This document shows positions 34,217 to 43,678 of a DNA stretch of 64,000 bases, piece after piece. The notes under the pieces were generated by a model. The model saw only the letters and a program-made list of their open reading frames with translations. It had not been told where the DNA came from and did not search any database. The translations under genes were made by a program, and so were the position numbers. Positions within the stretch are counted from its first letter, which is position 1. Every line of letters starts with the position of its first letter. The stretch comes from a virus: the IMG/VR virus record IMGVR_UViG_3300012189_000001, positions 1 to 64,000 of that record, one strand, 5' to 3'.

Positions 34217-34798
34217 ATGGCCTACGAAATAGAGTCGGCTATCCTGCACAGCACGGGGAATATGCCCGAAATGTCTGGCCCCCAAGCACCCTCTGGCCAA
34301 CAGGCGACCGGCACAGGTATATCAACACAGGAGTTCCCAGAGGAAACACGGCGTCTTATACAATCGACTGAATTTCCCCTCCTTGCGGACTTTTTAGGGC
34401 AACAGGCTGCAACGACACAACCCTTTCTTGGCGGTGCGGCAACCTCGCCGTTTGTGAATCAGCAGTACGGCCAGGCAGCGCCCAATCTTGCCCTTGCGGC
34501 TGGCCGAGAAGGTGCCGCCCAGGGGGGTATCAGCGATTTCGGGCCTATAAATGAAGAAACGAGTGGCATGGCTCCACAGTTGGTGGCGGCTTTAAGACAA
34601 TTAACCCTGGCACGTGGAGCACAAACTCAGAGTGTGATTCAGCCTGGGTACGGAAATTTCTTAGCGCCAAGCAGTTTTAATATTTCCGCAAAGCAAAAAG
34701 AATTTAATCCCTTTAAAACAGGTTTTGATTTGGCCAGCGGTTTTACCAATATTGCAAGCGGTATTTCGGATTTGACAAGCAACAATACAAGCGCGTAG
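34217..34798 (+). CDS. small internal virion protein candidate
   Basis: A 193-residue protein starting MAYEIESAILHS, rich in glutamine, alanine and glycine, soluble and helical. AAGGA is set before the ATG at 34217; the frame is open upstream inside the previous gene. Its order, between a glycine-rich protein and the transglycosylase protein, suits an ejection-complex part. Confidence 0.5.
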   Translation: MAYEIESAILHSTGNMPEMSGPQAPSGQQATGTGISTQEFPEETRRLIQSTEFPLLADFLGQQAATTQPFLGGAATSPFVNQQYGQAAPNLALAAGREGAAQGGISDFGPINEETSGMAPQLVAALRQLTLARGAQTQSVIQPGYGNFLAPSSFNISAKQKEFNPFKTGFDLASGFTNIASGISDLTSNNTSA

Positions 34799-34807
34799 GT
34801 ACTTTTT

Positions 34808-37570
34808 ATGCCGGGATTTGGGGATTTTGCCCAAGCATTGCAATTTGGCGCAGGGCTTGTGCATGGATTTCAAAAACAGACCGAAGAGTTGAAAGCCTCC
34901 CATGAGCAGCAGCAACTTGAATTGCTCAAATTATTGTCGCATGACAAGAGCAAGTCAATCGAGCCGATACCTCAAGAAGACATCGTGGGCACGGAAGGTT
35001 TCTTCGGTAAAGGCGCGCTTAAAAGCAAGGAAGGTCATCCCGTCTTCAAAGTTGGGGGCAATGCCTTTGCTGTGAAAAGCAGAGCGCCTTTTCAGCTTCC
35101 AGGCACTGACGAGGAAGAAACAGCAGCTCCAGCCCCTGTAAAAGGTCTTGAAGAAGAAATCCCAAGTACGCCTACAGCACCCACAGCGCCATCTGCACCC
35201 ACTGCGGCACCACCGTCTCCAGCGGCACCCACACTCCCACAACCGCAGCAACCAGCCGCACAAAAAACAAAAAAGCTTGACTGGACCGCAGGCTATAAGA
35301 ATCTCACACCTGACCGCCGACTGGAAATAGACACAGCTATTCACGCATCGGCGGCTAAATACAAAGTGCCGCTGCACGAAGCATACTCGCTTTTCGGCAC
35401 AGAAAGTAATTTTAACCATGCTACTCGCAGTGAAAAAGGCGCAATTGGAATCGGCCAGCTCATGCAAGACACAGCAGACGAACTCGGCGTCGATCCTGAG
35501 AACCTCCAAGAAAATATTGACGGCAGTTTGAAATACTATGCTCAGCAAAAGACCCGCTTTGGGTCCACCCAGCTTGCTCGTGCCGCGTACAATGCCGGAC
35601 CTAAAGCTGTGGAAAAGGCGGGCAATAAGATTCCACCCTTCAAGGAGACGATGACCTACGTGCAGCGTGGGGCGGATGCTGAGGGTCAATTTCAACGCCA
35701 TTTTGCGAGTCAGCAACAAGGTAATGTGCAAGCGGCCACCGGGAAACCTGCTGATACCTCCATGCTAGTAGCAGGAGGCCCCGGCGCGCCTGCCCCTAAA
35801 CCATCAGCGCAGCCCCAGGAAGGCGAACCTGATACCTCCATGCAAGTAGCAGGAGTCCCCGGCGCGCCTGCTCCCAAGCCAGGAAAGTCGGTACGCGAGG
35901 ATTACGGCTTAGGGCCGGAACTGACTATTCAAGATGCGAAAAAGAAAGCGGCCCTAGAATCCGATAAGACATTTGTGGGCTCATACGAAGAACCAAAAGC
36001 TATTCTCGCCGCACGTCGAGCTGCCGTGAAGGATGCAGAGACACGATTTTTTCAAGAAGAACGTGAGATTGCCGCAGCGAAAAAAGCCCTAAAACCGGAC
36101 ATACACAATTTGAAACTGCTCGACATGCTCGATCATGTGCATAGCGCAGCCGATTTTGCTCATTTCCTTCACACAAAAGACGCAACAACAGAACGTGATG
36201 CACTCGCACCTGCGCGAGAGCAGGTTGCAGCGGCTGTGGCTACTGGTGATCCAGAAAAGCGTGAACGTGCAGTAATCAATGCGTATGCTGATCTTACCAA
36301 TCGTAATTACACTGACGCGCAAATTAAAGAAACGCTCCAATCTGCTGGGGTGAACGATGCGAGAGAGCTGGCAAAAGCGAAAAAGCTCGGACAACAACAA
36401 TCTGAACAGCAAATTGCAACCGCCAAAGCTGAAATACCCGTTAAAGCCGAAGAAGCAGCCGCAACGACAACAGCACGTATGCAGGCTGAAGAAAAAGCCA
36501 AGCCTATCGTTACGAATGAAGCACATCGTGAAATCATTGGCCAGAAACTTGCCGAAGAAATTAATGCAGGCAATGTGGCAAAGGGCACGACGGTGGATGC
36601 GTATGCACGAGATAATCCTGACGTGATAACCTTTGCACGCAATACAACGCAAGCGGAAAAAGATCGTGAAAATGAAAGTACTGATCCCTACAAAATGGAA
36701 GCACGTGTGAGTTTTCCTGGAAAGCGTTTTAACGATTTGACGGGACCAGAGCTTGCTGCTGTTCGAGAGAAAGTAAAACAACAAAAGTCAGACGAAAAAC
36801 TTGGCGATGCGGAAACGATAAAGCGACTCGATGCCAGTATCAAGAGTGAAGCAAAAATGGATGAGCCCTTCCCGGCCAAAGACGCCCAATACTTTATGCA
36901 CAAAGACACGCTTGCACCTGTCCCAGCAGAATTTTCCAAGGGTGATTTTCGTGCGCATGCCGCAGACTATATACGAGTGACACCATCAGAGCGCAAACAA
37001 ATTGAAGCGGCTATCCCCGTGCTATCTCAGGTGGCAGAAATGCGTACTCTTGTTCCGCGAGTGTACGGGCCAGGGGGCACTTTGCATAATATGTACAAAG
37101 ACACAGCGCTCATGAAACGGGTAGGCAACAATTTTGATAAACTTGTCAGCTACGCCAAGGAAAATGATCCTGACATGATCCAACTTGATAAGCTTCTTGC
37201 AGAATATGGGGCCAAGTCTTCACGTATGTTTGATGGAGCATCAGGCAATGTCGCATTTAAATTTTTAGAGCCTACAATTAAATTACAACCGCGTATCAAT
37301 GTCGGATCAGCTTTTCTTCCTGCGACACGCGAGCGACTCGAAAGTGACTTTAGAACTGCGGAAAATCAAATCAAACGCAATATGCGCATGCTACTAGGCA
37401 TTACGTCTGTTGATGTTTCAGAACCGATACCGCCTGGTGGTGGTACTGCTCCAAAACCAGTAGCAGCAGTTGCGCCGACAGCCGCTCCAGCAACGCAGGC
37501 ACCTCCAAGTCCCCCACGCTCAAAAGGAGAGATTGAAGCGGACGATATTTTGGGTACGGAGAAAAAATAA
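34808..37570 (+). CDS. internal virion protein with SLT transglycosylase
   Basis: A 920-residue protein. After a proline/alanine-rich linker (105-155), residues 165-300 form a lytic transglycosylase domain: catalytic glutamate E199 in GTESNF, GAIGIGQLM at 211-219, AAYNAGP at 259-265 and a final T-Y-V-Q-R. It would cut peptidoglycan during DNA entry. The rest is helical. Two near-identical PDTSM-x-VAG-x-PGAPAPKP units follow the enzyme domain. It is the only muralytic domain recognised in the window, so entry and possibly lysis may depend on it. Confidence 0.85.
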   Translation: MPGFGDFAQALQFGAGLVHGFQKQTEELKASHEQQQLELLKLLSHDKSKSIEPIPQEDIVGTEGFFGKGALKSKEGHPVFKVGGNAFAVKSRAPFQLPGTDEEETAAPAPVKGLEEEIPSTPTAPTAPSAPTAAPPSPAAPTLPQPQQPAAQKTKKLDWTAGYKNLTPDRRLEIDTAIHASAAKYKVPLHEAYSLFGTESNFNHATRSEKGAIGIGQLMQDTADELGVDPENLQENIDGSLKYYAQQKTRFGSTQLARAAYNAGPKAVEKAGNKIPPFKETMTYVQRGADAEGQFQRHFASQQQGNVQAATGKPADTSMLVAGGPGAPAPKPSAQPQEGEPDTSMQVAGVPGAPAPKPGKSVREDYGLGPELTIQDAKKKAALESDKTFVGSYEEPKAILAARRAAVKDAETRFFQEEREIAAAKKALKPDIHNLKLLDMLDHVHSAADFAHFLHTKDATTERDALAPAREQVAAAVATGDPEKRERAVINAYADLTNRNYTDAQIKETLQSAGVNDARELAKAKKLGQQQSEQQIATAKAEIPVKAEEAAATTTARMQAEEKAKPIVTNEAHREIIGQKLAEEINAGNVAKGTTVDAYARDNPDVITFARNTTQAEKDRENESTDPYKMEARVSFPGKRFNDLTGPELAAVREKVKQQKSDEKLGDAETIKRLDASIKSEAKMDEPFPAKDAQYFMHKDTLAPVPAEFSKGDFRAHAADYIRVTPSERKQIEAAIPVLSQVAEMRTLVPRVYGPGGTLHNMYKDTALMKRVGNNFDKLVSYAKENDPDMIQLDKLLAEYGAKSSRMFDGASGNVAFKFLEPTIKLQPRINVGSAFLPATRERLESDFRTAENQIKRNMRMLLGITSVDVSEPIPPGGGTAPKPVAAVAPTAAPATQAPPSPPRSKGEIEADDILGTEKK
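35752..35880 (+). repeat. tandem repeat in linker of ejection protein
   Basis: Copies beginning GATACCTCCATG at 35752 and 35831, about 79 bp apart with a non-repeated stretch in between, encode proline/alanine-rich linker units. Probably a flexible spacer that varies in length. Confidence 0.6.
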
Positions 37571-40500
37571 TGGCTGACAATCCCCTTACGACTCCTGTTG
37601 ATACCACTGCGACCAAAAAGCAACCAGAAACCCTCGCGGATATTGTTAATGATCCCGCATTTAAGGCATTGCCTTTTGATATGAAACTTGATCGCTTTCA
37701 TAAAGCGACCAAAAACGACATGAAATATCAAAAGGCATCCGATGAGGGGAAGAGCGCCGTTCATAAACGTGTGTTTGGTCCAGGTGCGGAGCCTTCAGCA
37801 ACAGAAGGAGCCCCATCCCCACTCCAGGCGGCGGGTACAGCGGCGCTTGATTTGTTGGGAAAAGTTGCACCTGGCCACGCAGAAGCGCTTAAGAAGAAAT
37901 TTGGTCTTGAGCAAATACCCCCACAGACACTCGCAACGCCAAAAGAAGCAGCCGGAATGAGCCCAGAAGGCGTCCTTGCTGGGGAATATTCGCCTCCAGG
38001 ACCAGAAGAGCCCAGTGAAGAAAAAGGTGTACTGAGTACCATCGGCGGAGCTGTAGTAAAAGGCGCGGAACAAATTCCTGGTCTGGTGACAGCCGCAGGG
38101 TCTTTTGTAACACGAAGCGCCGAAGACTTAGGACTTGTGCCTGAATTTGCCAAAATGTCTCCTGAAACACGAGCAAAAGTAGAGACAATAGGCAGTAAAC
38201 CTCTTGAACAACTTACAGGGGAAATAAAACATCCCAGCTCTCCTGGATTACGTGTCTTAGAACACGTTGTCGAAGAGGTAGTAGGCACGACTATTTCCGT
38301 ACCACTTGCCAGAGCACTCATCCCCGCACTCAAAGCTGGCACAACACTAAGTAAAGACCTTATTAAGCAAATACTTACAACGCTTCCAGCGGCAACAGTC
38401 GGCCAGGGAGTTCGTGAAATGGGTGGCGGTGGCGGTGTGCAGATGGCCGCTGAATTGAGCACGATGGAACTGACTCAGGCCGCAACACGAGTCGCAAAGG
38501 CGCTTGCAAACAAGACCGGCATGCTTGAATCGGTTCGTGACATGTTGAAAACAGAAGTGCCAGACATTGCCGAAAAAGTAGAAACTTCGGGTAAAGCAAA
38601 AGAGCTACTTGGTTCCCGTGGCTACGAGCCCACAGCACCAGAGCAAACTGGTTCACCAATACTTGGAAAGGTTGCAGCGGCTCGATCCGCAGAAGACCCC
38701 GCAGGCTTTGGTATTCCCGCAAGCCAACGTTCTGCCGCCAACATTAAAGCAGCACAAGAAGCAACGGGTGAAATGCTCGGTGCCGCGCCACCGGAAGTAC
38801 TCGAACCCATCGTTGAACAAGCAAAAACCACTGTCCAAGAAGCGGCTGCAACTTCTGCCGCAAGCCAGGAAGCCCTTGCACAAGCGAAAGCGCAGGCGGA
38901 CGCTCTGCAAAAAAATGAGATTCTCGGCAAACGCGCATTGGCTGATTCTCGCTCAAATGCTGTCTTGACCGCAGAAACCAAGATGCAAGATGTTGAAGAC
39001 AAGATGCGTGAAGCAAATAAGCAAATGCAGCAAGAAGCGCAAAAAGCTCAACAACAAGGCACACAACTAGATGATGCGAAAATTGCGGAACATCGCAGAC
39101 TTCAAGATCAGTTGACTCAAGACCGACAAGCAGCGCATGATGAATACACCGTTGCTGTGCGTGCTGCCGATACCGAAAAAGAGGGTGTCAAAGCTGAGGT
39201 CAAAGCGACTCAAAAGAAACAAGAAATTATCATAGCAAAACAGACAAAAGCCAATGAAGATGAAATGGGCACATTACTTGCGGATGTGAGCGATGCCGCA
39301 GCCATGCGTGCTCCTGGCGCGGTTGCCGGTGGCGAGAAAGCTGTGCGAGCATCACAAAAGGAACGCGGCGAGAAAGCGGGAACGTTTTTTTCCACCCTCT
39401 GGGACAAAACTTTTGGTAACAAAGAAAAAAAAGTTGAGGGGTACTTTGGGAAAGAATACGGAAAACTTCACGAAACCTATAAAGACCTGGTAACGACACC
39501 AAAAGACACTAGCACATTCATGAACGACATACGACCTGGTGGCAGTTTTGATGAAAAAATGAAATTGCAAATGCGTGAAAGGTACGAGCCTGATCCTCTT
39601 TTGCACGATATACATAACTACGTGGTGACAAAAGCGGAAGCAATGGGAACTGAGGTTGACAAGACCCCACTCGCTCTTTCCGATTTTTCACAGGTGCGTT
39701 CAAGTATTTTAGCGGATATGCGCAATACGCCTATTGACAGTCCTCGCCGCATCGTGCAAAAACAGCTCTTCGATCTTGTCGAAAGTCATATGGAATTACT
39801 TGCAGAGGGCACTCCCGCACTTGACGAACTTCGTGGAATTAATGGGCGCTATCGTACAGAGATGCATCGTTTCGTTGGAGATACACCGGGCAATTATGCG
39901 ACAGTTATCAATCCTCGTACTGGTGAGCCTTTCCATAATCCTGATCATATTGGCGCTTATGTGGCTGGTCCGGGTGCAACATCAGGAAATCTGTCACTAA
40001 AGGGTTTACGAAATGAAGACGTGTATAGAACGTATCTTTCTGATCTCAATGACGTCATAAAAGGCAATGTGCTTAAAGGTGATGCAAGTGCACTCGCTGC
40101 GGCCAAAGACGCAAAAGCACGTCTTTTTGACTCAATAAAAAACGAATTTTACCAAGAGACGATGAGCAGCGGAAAATTTGACATAAAAAAAGCCGAAAAA
40201 TGGATTCAGCAACGTCAATCCATGATCGACGAAACCCCTGAACTTCGTCGTTCCTTTAGCTCAATCAGTGATAGACTACAAACAATAGCAGATGTAGCCG
40301 CAGTACACCAAGGGCAGCAAGTCGCGGAATCGGGCATCCTTACAAAACTAACAGAAGAAGGCAAAGAAACAATCAGCACAAGCAAGCTTGCTGCGAAAGC
40401 GCTAAAAGAAGGTGCAATAGATGAACGTACTTTGGCGGAGCGCACTGCGGATAGCGCGTTTAAAGCACGTGAACGCACTCTTGATGATGTGCTGCGTGAT

Positions 40501-41496
40501 CAGCAAAAACGTGAGCAAGACATCACACTTCAAAAAAACCTGCAAAGTCAGACTGGGACAGACGCGGTTGTTGCGGCAAAGCGAAAACTTCTCGAAGAAA
40601 AAAGAGCTGCTGCACGTTCAGAAACGGGACAAGTACGACAGCTTGAAGATATTCGTATGGCGCACGATGAGAAAGTGCAACTTCTCAAAGTGAAAGCAGA
40701 TGCCGATGAACTCCATTACAAAGATATGAATGATGCGTACCAACAGGTATTTGGGAAACAAGGAGCAGTCGCTAACGCTCTTGAACACGATTCGACATTT
40801 AAACAACTTGGTATTGGGGTCGATGACTGGCTCAATCGCACATTGGGGCTTCCTGTGGAAGACCAACTTGTACGCTTTGCAAACTTTAAAAAGTTGACGG
40901 GAAGCGACCCGGTTGCCACAAAAACACTCATGGGGTCATTGTGGCAGCGTTTTGTCGAAAGGGAAAGTGCGGGGGCTGCGGGAGAAGCTCTGAGTAAACG
41001 TCTCGGTGGAAATGCGGCTATTGCACCGCCAGATGTTATGCGAAAATTTCTCAGTAATGAGCAAGGCTATGGGCGTATCATTAAGCGCATAGCTCCAAAG
41101 CACGCAGAAAATATGAAACTCATTGACTTTGCACTTCAACGTTCTGCTGAACTTGAATCGGCCACGGCATCTGGTGTCCCAGCCGCGTTTACCTCTATAC
41201 CACGCGGTGTACGACGTATTCAGGATGTCGCTGTTATGACGTTTGCTCATATGTTTGGTGTGCCATATAACATTGCGGGTGTTGCTGGCTTGACGACAGA
41301 AGCTGCGGCACTCATGTCCAATGCACGAAAAGCAGCAGTGTTGAAAGAATTACACTTTAACCCGCAATCTGCCAAACTTGCCGTAGACATTCTCAGTTCG
41401 ACGAAAAGTGAAACCTGGAAACTAGCGGTTGCACGAACAATTGTTGCGCGTGCAGGCGCTCAAAATGCAGTATACCAACAAGAGCCGCAACAATAA
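37570..41496 (+). CDS. large internal virion/ejection protein
   Basis: A 1308-residue protein starting in a TAATG overlap with the transglycosylase gene. It is overwhelmingly helical: a charged N-terminus, hydrophobic stretches (about 185-300), and long coiled coils rich in alanine, glutamine, lysine and glutamate (about 420-580 and 850-1090). No known enzyme motif. Size, order and composition fit the largest ejection protein of short-tailed phages, which forms a channel or ratchet across the periplasm. Confidence 0.65.
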   Translation: MADNPLTTPVDTTATKKQPETLADIVNDPAFKALPFDMKLDRFHKATKNDMKYQKASDEGKSAVHKRVFGPGAEPSATEGAPSPLQAAGTAALDLLGKVAPGHAEALKKKFGLEQIPPQTLATPKEAAGMSPEGVLAGEYSPPGPEEPSEEKGVLSTIGGAVVKGAEQIPGLVTAAGSFVTRSAEDLGLVPEFAKMSPETRAKVETIGSKPLEQLTGEIKHPSSPGLRVLEHVVEEVVGTTISVPLARALIPALKAGTTLSKDLIKQILTTLPAATVGQGVREMGGGGGVQMAAELSTMELTQAATRVAKALANKTGMLESVRDMLKTEVPDIAEKVETSGKAKELLGSRGYEPTAPEQTGSPILGKVAAARSAEDPAGFGIPASQRSAANIKAAQEATGEMLGAAPPEVLEPIVEQAKTTVQEAAATSAASQEALAQAKAQADALQKNEILGKRALADSRSNAVLTAETKMQDVEDKMREANKQMQQEAQKAQQQGTQLDDAKIAEHRRLQDQLTQDRQAAHDEYTVAVRAADTEKEGVKAEVKATQKKQEIIIAKQTKANEDEMGTLLADVSDAAAMRAPGAVAGGEKAVRASQKERGEKAGTFFSTLWDKTFGNKEKKVEGYFGKEYGKLHETYKDLVTTPKDTSTFMNDIRPGGSFDEKMKLQMRERYEPDPLLHDIHNYVVTKAEAMGTEVDKTPLALSDFSQVRSSILADMRNTPIDSPRRIVQKQLFDLVESHMELLAEGTPALDELRGINGRYRTEMHRFVGDTPGNYATVINPRTGEPFHNPDHIGAYVAGPGATSGNLSLKGLRNEDVYRTYLSDLNDVIKGNVLKGDASALAAAKDAKARLFDSIKNEFYQETMSSGKFDIKKAEKWIQQRQSMIDETPELRRSFSSISDRLQTIADVAAVHQGQQVAESGILTKLTEEGKETISTSKLAAKALKEGAIDERTLAERTADSAFKARERTLDDVLRDQQKREQDITLQKNLQSQTGTDAVVAAKRKLLEEKRAAARSETGQVRQLEDIRMAHDEKVQLLKVKADADELHYKDMNDAYQQVFGKQGAVANALEHDSTFKQLGIGVDDWLNRTLGLPVEDQLVRFANFKKLTGSDPVATKTLMGSLWQRFVERESAGAAGEALSKRLGGNAAIAPPDVMRKFLSNEQGYGRIIKRIAPKHAENMKLIDFALQRSAELESATASGVPAAFTSIPRGVRRIQDVAVMTFAHMFGVPYNIAGVAGLTTEAAALMSNARKAAVLKELHFNPQSAKLAVDILSSTKSETWKLAVARTIVARAGAQNAVYQQEPQQ

Positions 41497-41512
41497 CTAA
41501 ATAGGTGCAATA

Positions 41513-41713
41513 ATGACGAGCAGTGACCAGATTCTCTACAGCGGAATTGGGGCTTTGGCAGGGGCCCTCGCCTTGCTCTATCGACGGCTCGAAGCCGCGA
41601 TGAAAACATGCGAAGACGATAGACGTTCTCTGTGGCAGGCAGTGGTGACCCTACAAGTGAAAGACTGTAACAAAGCAAATTGCCCCAATCACAGCCCTTC
41701 ACTTGGTGTGTAA
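41513..41713 (+). CDS. small membrane protein at end of late operon
   Basis: A 66-residue protein with one membrane segment (ILYSGIGALAGALALLY at 7-23) followed by a charged helix and a tail with two cysteines (D-C, N-C-P). It is the last + strand gene before the converging block, ending 3 bp from its neighbour's stop. Its topology resembles pinholin- or spanin-like small proteins, but no partner confirms a lysis role. Confidence 0.55.
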   Translation: MTSSDQILYSGIGALAGALALLYRRLEAAMKTCEDDRRSLWQAVVTLQVKDCNKANCPNHSPSLGV

Positions 41714-41716
41714 TAG

Positions 41717-41926
41717 CTAATGAAATGTCGAAAACCGCATGGTATCTGGGGGCGCGTTTTCGTCAGCAAAATGCTTGCGCATTGCCCCCATCCTCTCGTT
41801 CCACTCGATGAGATGCTGTCCGCTATCGAGATACAGCTCTGCCCATCGCTCGATATCCCCGACAACTGTTGTTCTCTCGGGCTGCATCACCGCCTGCAAA
41901 AACGTGTAGTTTTTAAAATTTGCCAC
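41717..41926 (-). CDS. hypothetical protein, end of early block
   Basis: A protein of 69 residues from the GTG at 41926 (MANFKNYTFLQAV). The frame is open to a TTG at 41956, but the GTG overlaps the end of the 31-residue membrane peptide upstream, a common coupling here. It has tryptophan-rich helices (ERWAELYLDSGQHLIEW). Function unknown. Confidence 0.5.
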   Translation of the reverse strand: MANFKNYTFLQAVMQPERTTVVGDIERWAELYLDSGQHLIEWNERMGAMRKHFADENAPPDTMRFSTFH

Positions 41927-42008
41927 GGGTGGGTACCCCGCGCAATGCGTAGACAAGCATAGTCACATAAAACGTAATGCCAACCGTGATAACAAGCACA
42001 TCAATCAT
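41913..42008 (-). CDS. 31-residue membrane peptide (MIDV-1)
   Basis: ATG at 42008 has GGAGG 5 nt upstream. The peptide starts MIDVLVITVGITFYV, one membrane span, with a basic tail (R-G-V-P-T-R-G-K-F). It overlaps both neighbours. It shares the start MIDV with the next upstream peptide. Too small to assign a function. Confidence 0.55.
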   Translation of the reverse strand: MIDVLVITVGITFYVTMLVYALRGVPTRGKF

Positions 42009-42087
42009 TTTTACCTCCAAAACACCACCACACTGCCAAGCACACTAACGAAACAGCAAGCATCACATATATTCCAACATCAATCAT
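42001..42087 (-). CDS. 28-residue membrane peptide (MIDV-2)
   Basis: Its ATG overlaps the stop of the upstream gene (ATGA). The peptide starts MIDVGIYVMLAVSLVCL and ends in F-G-G-K-N-D, with one membrane span and several tryptophans. Its final codons contain the GGAGG site of MIDV-1. The pair may be a duplicated, membrane-targeted product. Confidence 0.5.
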   Translation of the reverse strand: MIDVGIYVMLAVSLVCLAVWWCFGGKND

Positions 42088-42281
42088 TTGCAACCCCCAA
42101 ATACTGCCATTAAACCTATGACGATAATACACCCCACAATGACCGCAAATTGCGTGGTCCATGACCAATCAACACCTAGCGGTCCCGGTGTCAGAAGAAC
42201 ACTCCAATCATTATCATTGAGCACATGGGGAGGTGTATCCAACTTATTCTGCGCCGCTTCAAACCTTTTTTTACGAGACAT
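42084..42281 (-). CDS. small tail-anchored membrane protein
   Basis: A 65-residue protein starting MSRKKRFEAAQNKL, with a basic N-terminus, a soluble middle and a C-terminal membrane span (FAVIVGCIIVIGLMAVF). GGGGGTAAAA precedes the ATG. Stop overlaps the ATG of MIDV-2. Function unknown. Confidence 0.6.
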   Translation of the reverse strand: MSRKKRFEAAQNKLDTPPHVLNDNDWSVLLTPGPLGVDWSWTTQFAVIVGCIIVIGLMAVFGGCK

Positions 42282-42573
42282 TTTTACCCCCTTCTTCGAT
42301 ATCCCACGCATACAGCAGGCGCAGATAATTCATGACATCGACATACCGGCCCTTCATATCCTCCCGCAACGACACACCTTTCTCAATAGAGATAAGATGT
42401 TTCGTAAGAAATATGAGGATGACATGACGCACAGACAGCCCACACAATGTGGCAATTTTACGAAAATTCTCAAAGCGGTCTCCCTTCGATGCATATTCCT
42501 GCTGTGCAAGAGCAAGAACGGCATACCCCGTTGTATCTAAATCCTTCCATAACTCCGTATAGTCCAACGGCAT
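42271..42573 (-). CDS. hypothetical protein with DUF1599-like end
   Basis: A 100-residue helical protein. The section KGRYVDVMNYLRLLYAWD near the end recalls phage proteins with an R-x-x-D-x-x-N-Y-L motif (DUF1599 type) that occur near nucleotide-modification genes. It overlaps the next gene by 11 nt. Weak assignment. Confidence 0.45.
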   Translation of the reverse strand: MPLDYTELWKDLDTTGYAVLALAQQEYASKGDRFENFRKIATLCGLSVRHVILIFLTKHLISIEKGVSLREDMKGRYVDVMNYLRLLYAWDIEEGGKNVS

Positions 42574-42582
42574 ACATATCTC

Positions 42583-42933
42583 CTACTGACAGCGATCACA
42601 CGCCACTTCTTGGATTGTTATTTGCTTCTCACAACCATACGTCTTTGCATAGGCCAAAGCGAATGCGACCATAAACCGCGTCATTGGGTGCCAGAAGCTC
42701 ACTTTCTCAATGACAGGCTCTCGACACCAGGCCACCTCATGTGTTGGACACCAAAGCATCACACCAGGCGTAACAGTGCGATCTTCCAAAGGAGTTTCAA
42801 GAGCTTTGTCGATGGACCATCCAAGTTTTACCAAACGAAACCACAACGTTTTTTGGTCACATCCTTTTCGACGTGCCCACGCAGTCATAGAGAGCTTTTC
42901 ACCCTGATACGTGTAATATGTACACTTTGGCAC
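42583..42933 (-). CDS. HTH-type DNA-binding protein, unknown
   Basis: A 116-residue protein with GTG start and GAGGGG upstream. The N-terminal 45 residues (YQGEKLSMTAWARRKG, then a second helix, then L-G-W-S-I-D-K-A-L) have the same plan as the C-terminal repeats of the nuclease at 6378, a DNA-binding module often fused to homing nucleases. The rest has paired cysteines (C-P-T-H, C-D-R-C). It may be a remnant or regulator. Confidence 0.5.
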   Translation of the reverse strand: MPKCTYYTYQGEKLSMTAWARRKGCDQKTLWFRLVKLGWSIDKALETPLEDRTVTPGVMLWCPTHEVAWCREPVIEKVSFWHPMTRFMVAFALAYAKTYGCEKQITIQEVACDRCQ

Positions 42934-42947
42934 AATATCAGTCCCCT

Positions 42948-43511
42948 CTACGCTTGTGCAAGAGTGATGTCTTGTTGTCCCTGATATTTGCCTTTCTTAT
43001 CTGCGTAACTCACATTACAGATACTGGTCGCGGTGTGAAAAGTGAGCTGTGCAATACCCTCATTTGCGTAAATCAGCACGTCATTTTTGCCCGTATTGCT
43101 GATTTCCAGCGTTAAATACCCTTCCCATTCGGGCTCCAGTGGTGTGACATTGACAACAACGCCACATCGGGCATAGGTAGACTTCCCCGTGCATATCCCC
43201 ATAATGTCACGCGGAATCTTGAAGTACTCAATACTACGTGCCAGCACAAAGCTATTAGCACTCAGCACAAATATGGGTAACGAGAACTTCATAAACTGCC
43301 GCTCATTCGGATACTTCGGATCAATAGACATCGGATGTGCAATAGGCATCATAAACTCTTCACTAAGCCGGATATCGTACCCATAACTACTAAGCCCGTA
43401 GCTAATAAGCGGCTTTGCTCCCTGTTTACGAACTTGGAAACCGACAAACGGATCAATCATATTGTGAAAAGTGACTCGATGGATGATATCTTGATCTGAA
43501 AGTACGCTCAC
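42948..43511 (-). CDS. dcd: dCTP deaminase
   Basis: A 187-residue enzyme that converts dCTP to dUTP. SYGYDIRL at 42-49, GKSTYARCGVVV at 109-120, and the trimer-interface/catalytic segment E-G-Y-L-T-L-E-I-S-N (E136) are characteristic. With the class II reductase nearby it shifts dNTP pools toward dTTP; no thymidylate synthase or dUTPase was recognised in the window, so the host or another region would supply those steps. It overlaps the upstream cysteine-rich gene (ATGA). Confidence 0.85.
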   Translation of the reverse strand: MSVLSDQDIIHRVTFHNMIDPFVGFQVRKQGAKPLISYGLSSYGYDIRLSEEFMMPIAHPMSIDPKYPNERQFMKFSLPIFVLSANSFVLARSIEYFKIPRDIMGICTGKSTYARCGVVVNVTPLEPEWEGYLTLEISNTGKNDVLIYANEGIAQLTFHTATSICNVSYADKKGKYQGQQDITLAQA

Positions 43512-43678
43512 TCTTCTTCCCCTTCTTCGTCGTTTTCATAGAGCCAATCGCCACACGCCAGGCAGTCACCGATCTCTCTGCTCTCACTTACGCATTGCTC
43601 ACACATCAGACACTCACAATAAAACGCCCTCACAGATACACCCCTTTTTCCACAGTGCTCACACGAATCAAGTGTCAT
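43508..43678 (-). CDS. zinc-finger-like small protein
   Basis: A 56-residue product starting MTLDSCEHCGKRG. Four cysteine pairs (C-E-H-C, C-x-C-x-x-C-x-x-C, C-L-A-C) suggest one or two zinc sites; the tail is very acidic. The frame continues upstream, but this ATG overlaps the end of the previous gene by 11 nt. Function unknown. Confidence 0.55.
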   Translation of the reverse strand: MTLDSCEHCGKRGVSVRAFYCECLMCEQCVSESREIGDCLACGDWLYENDEEGEEE

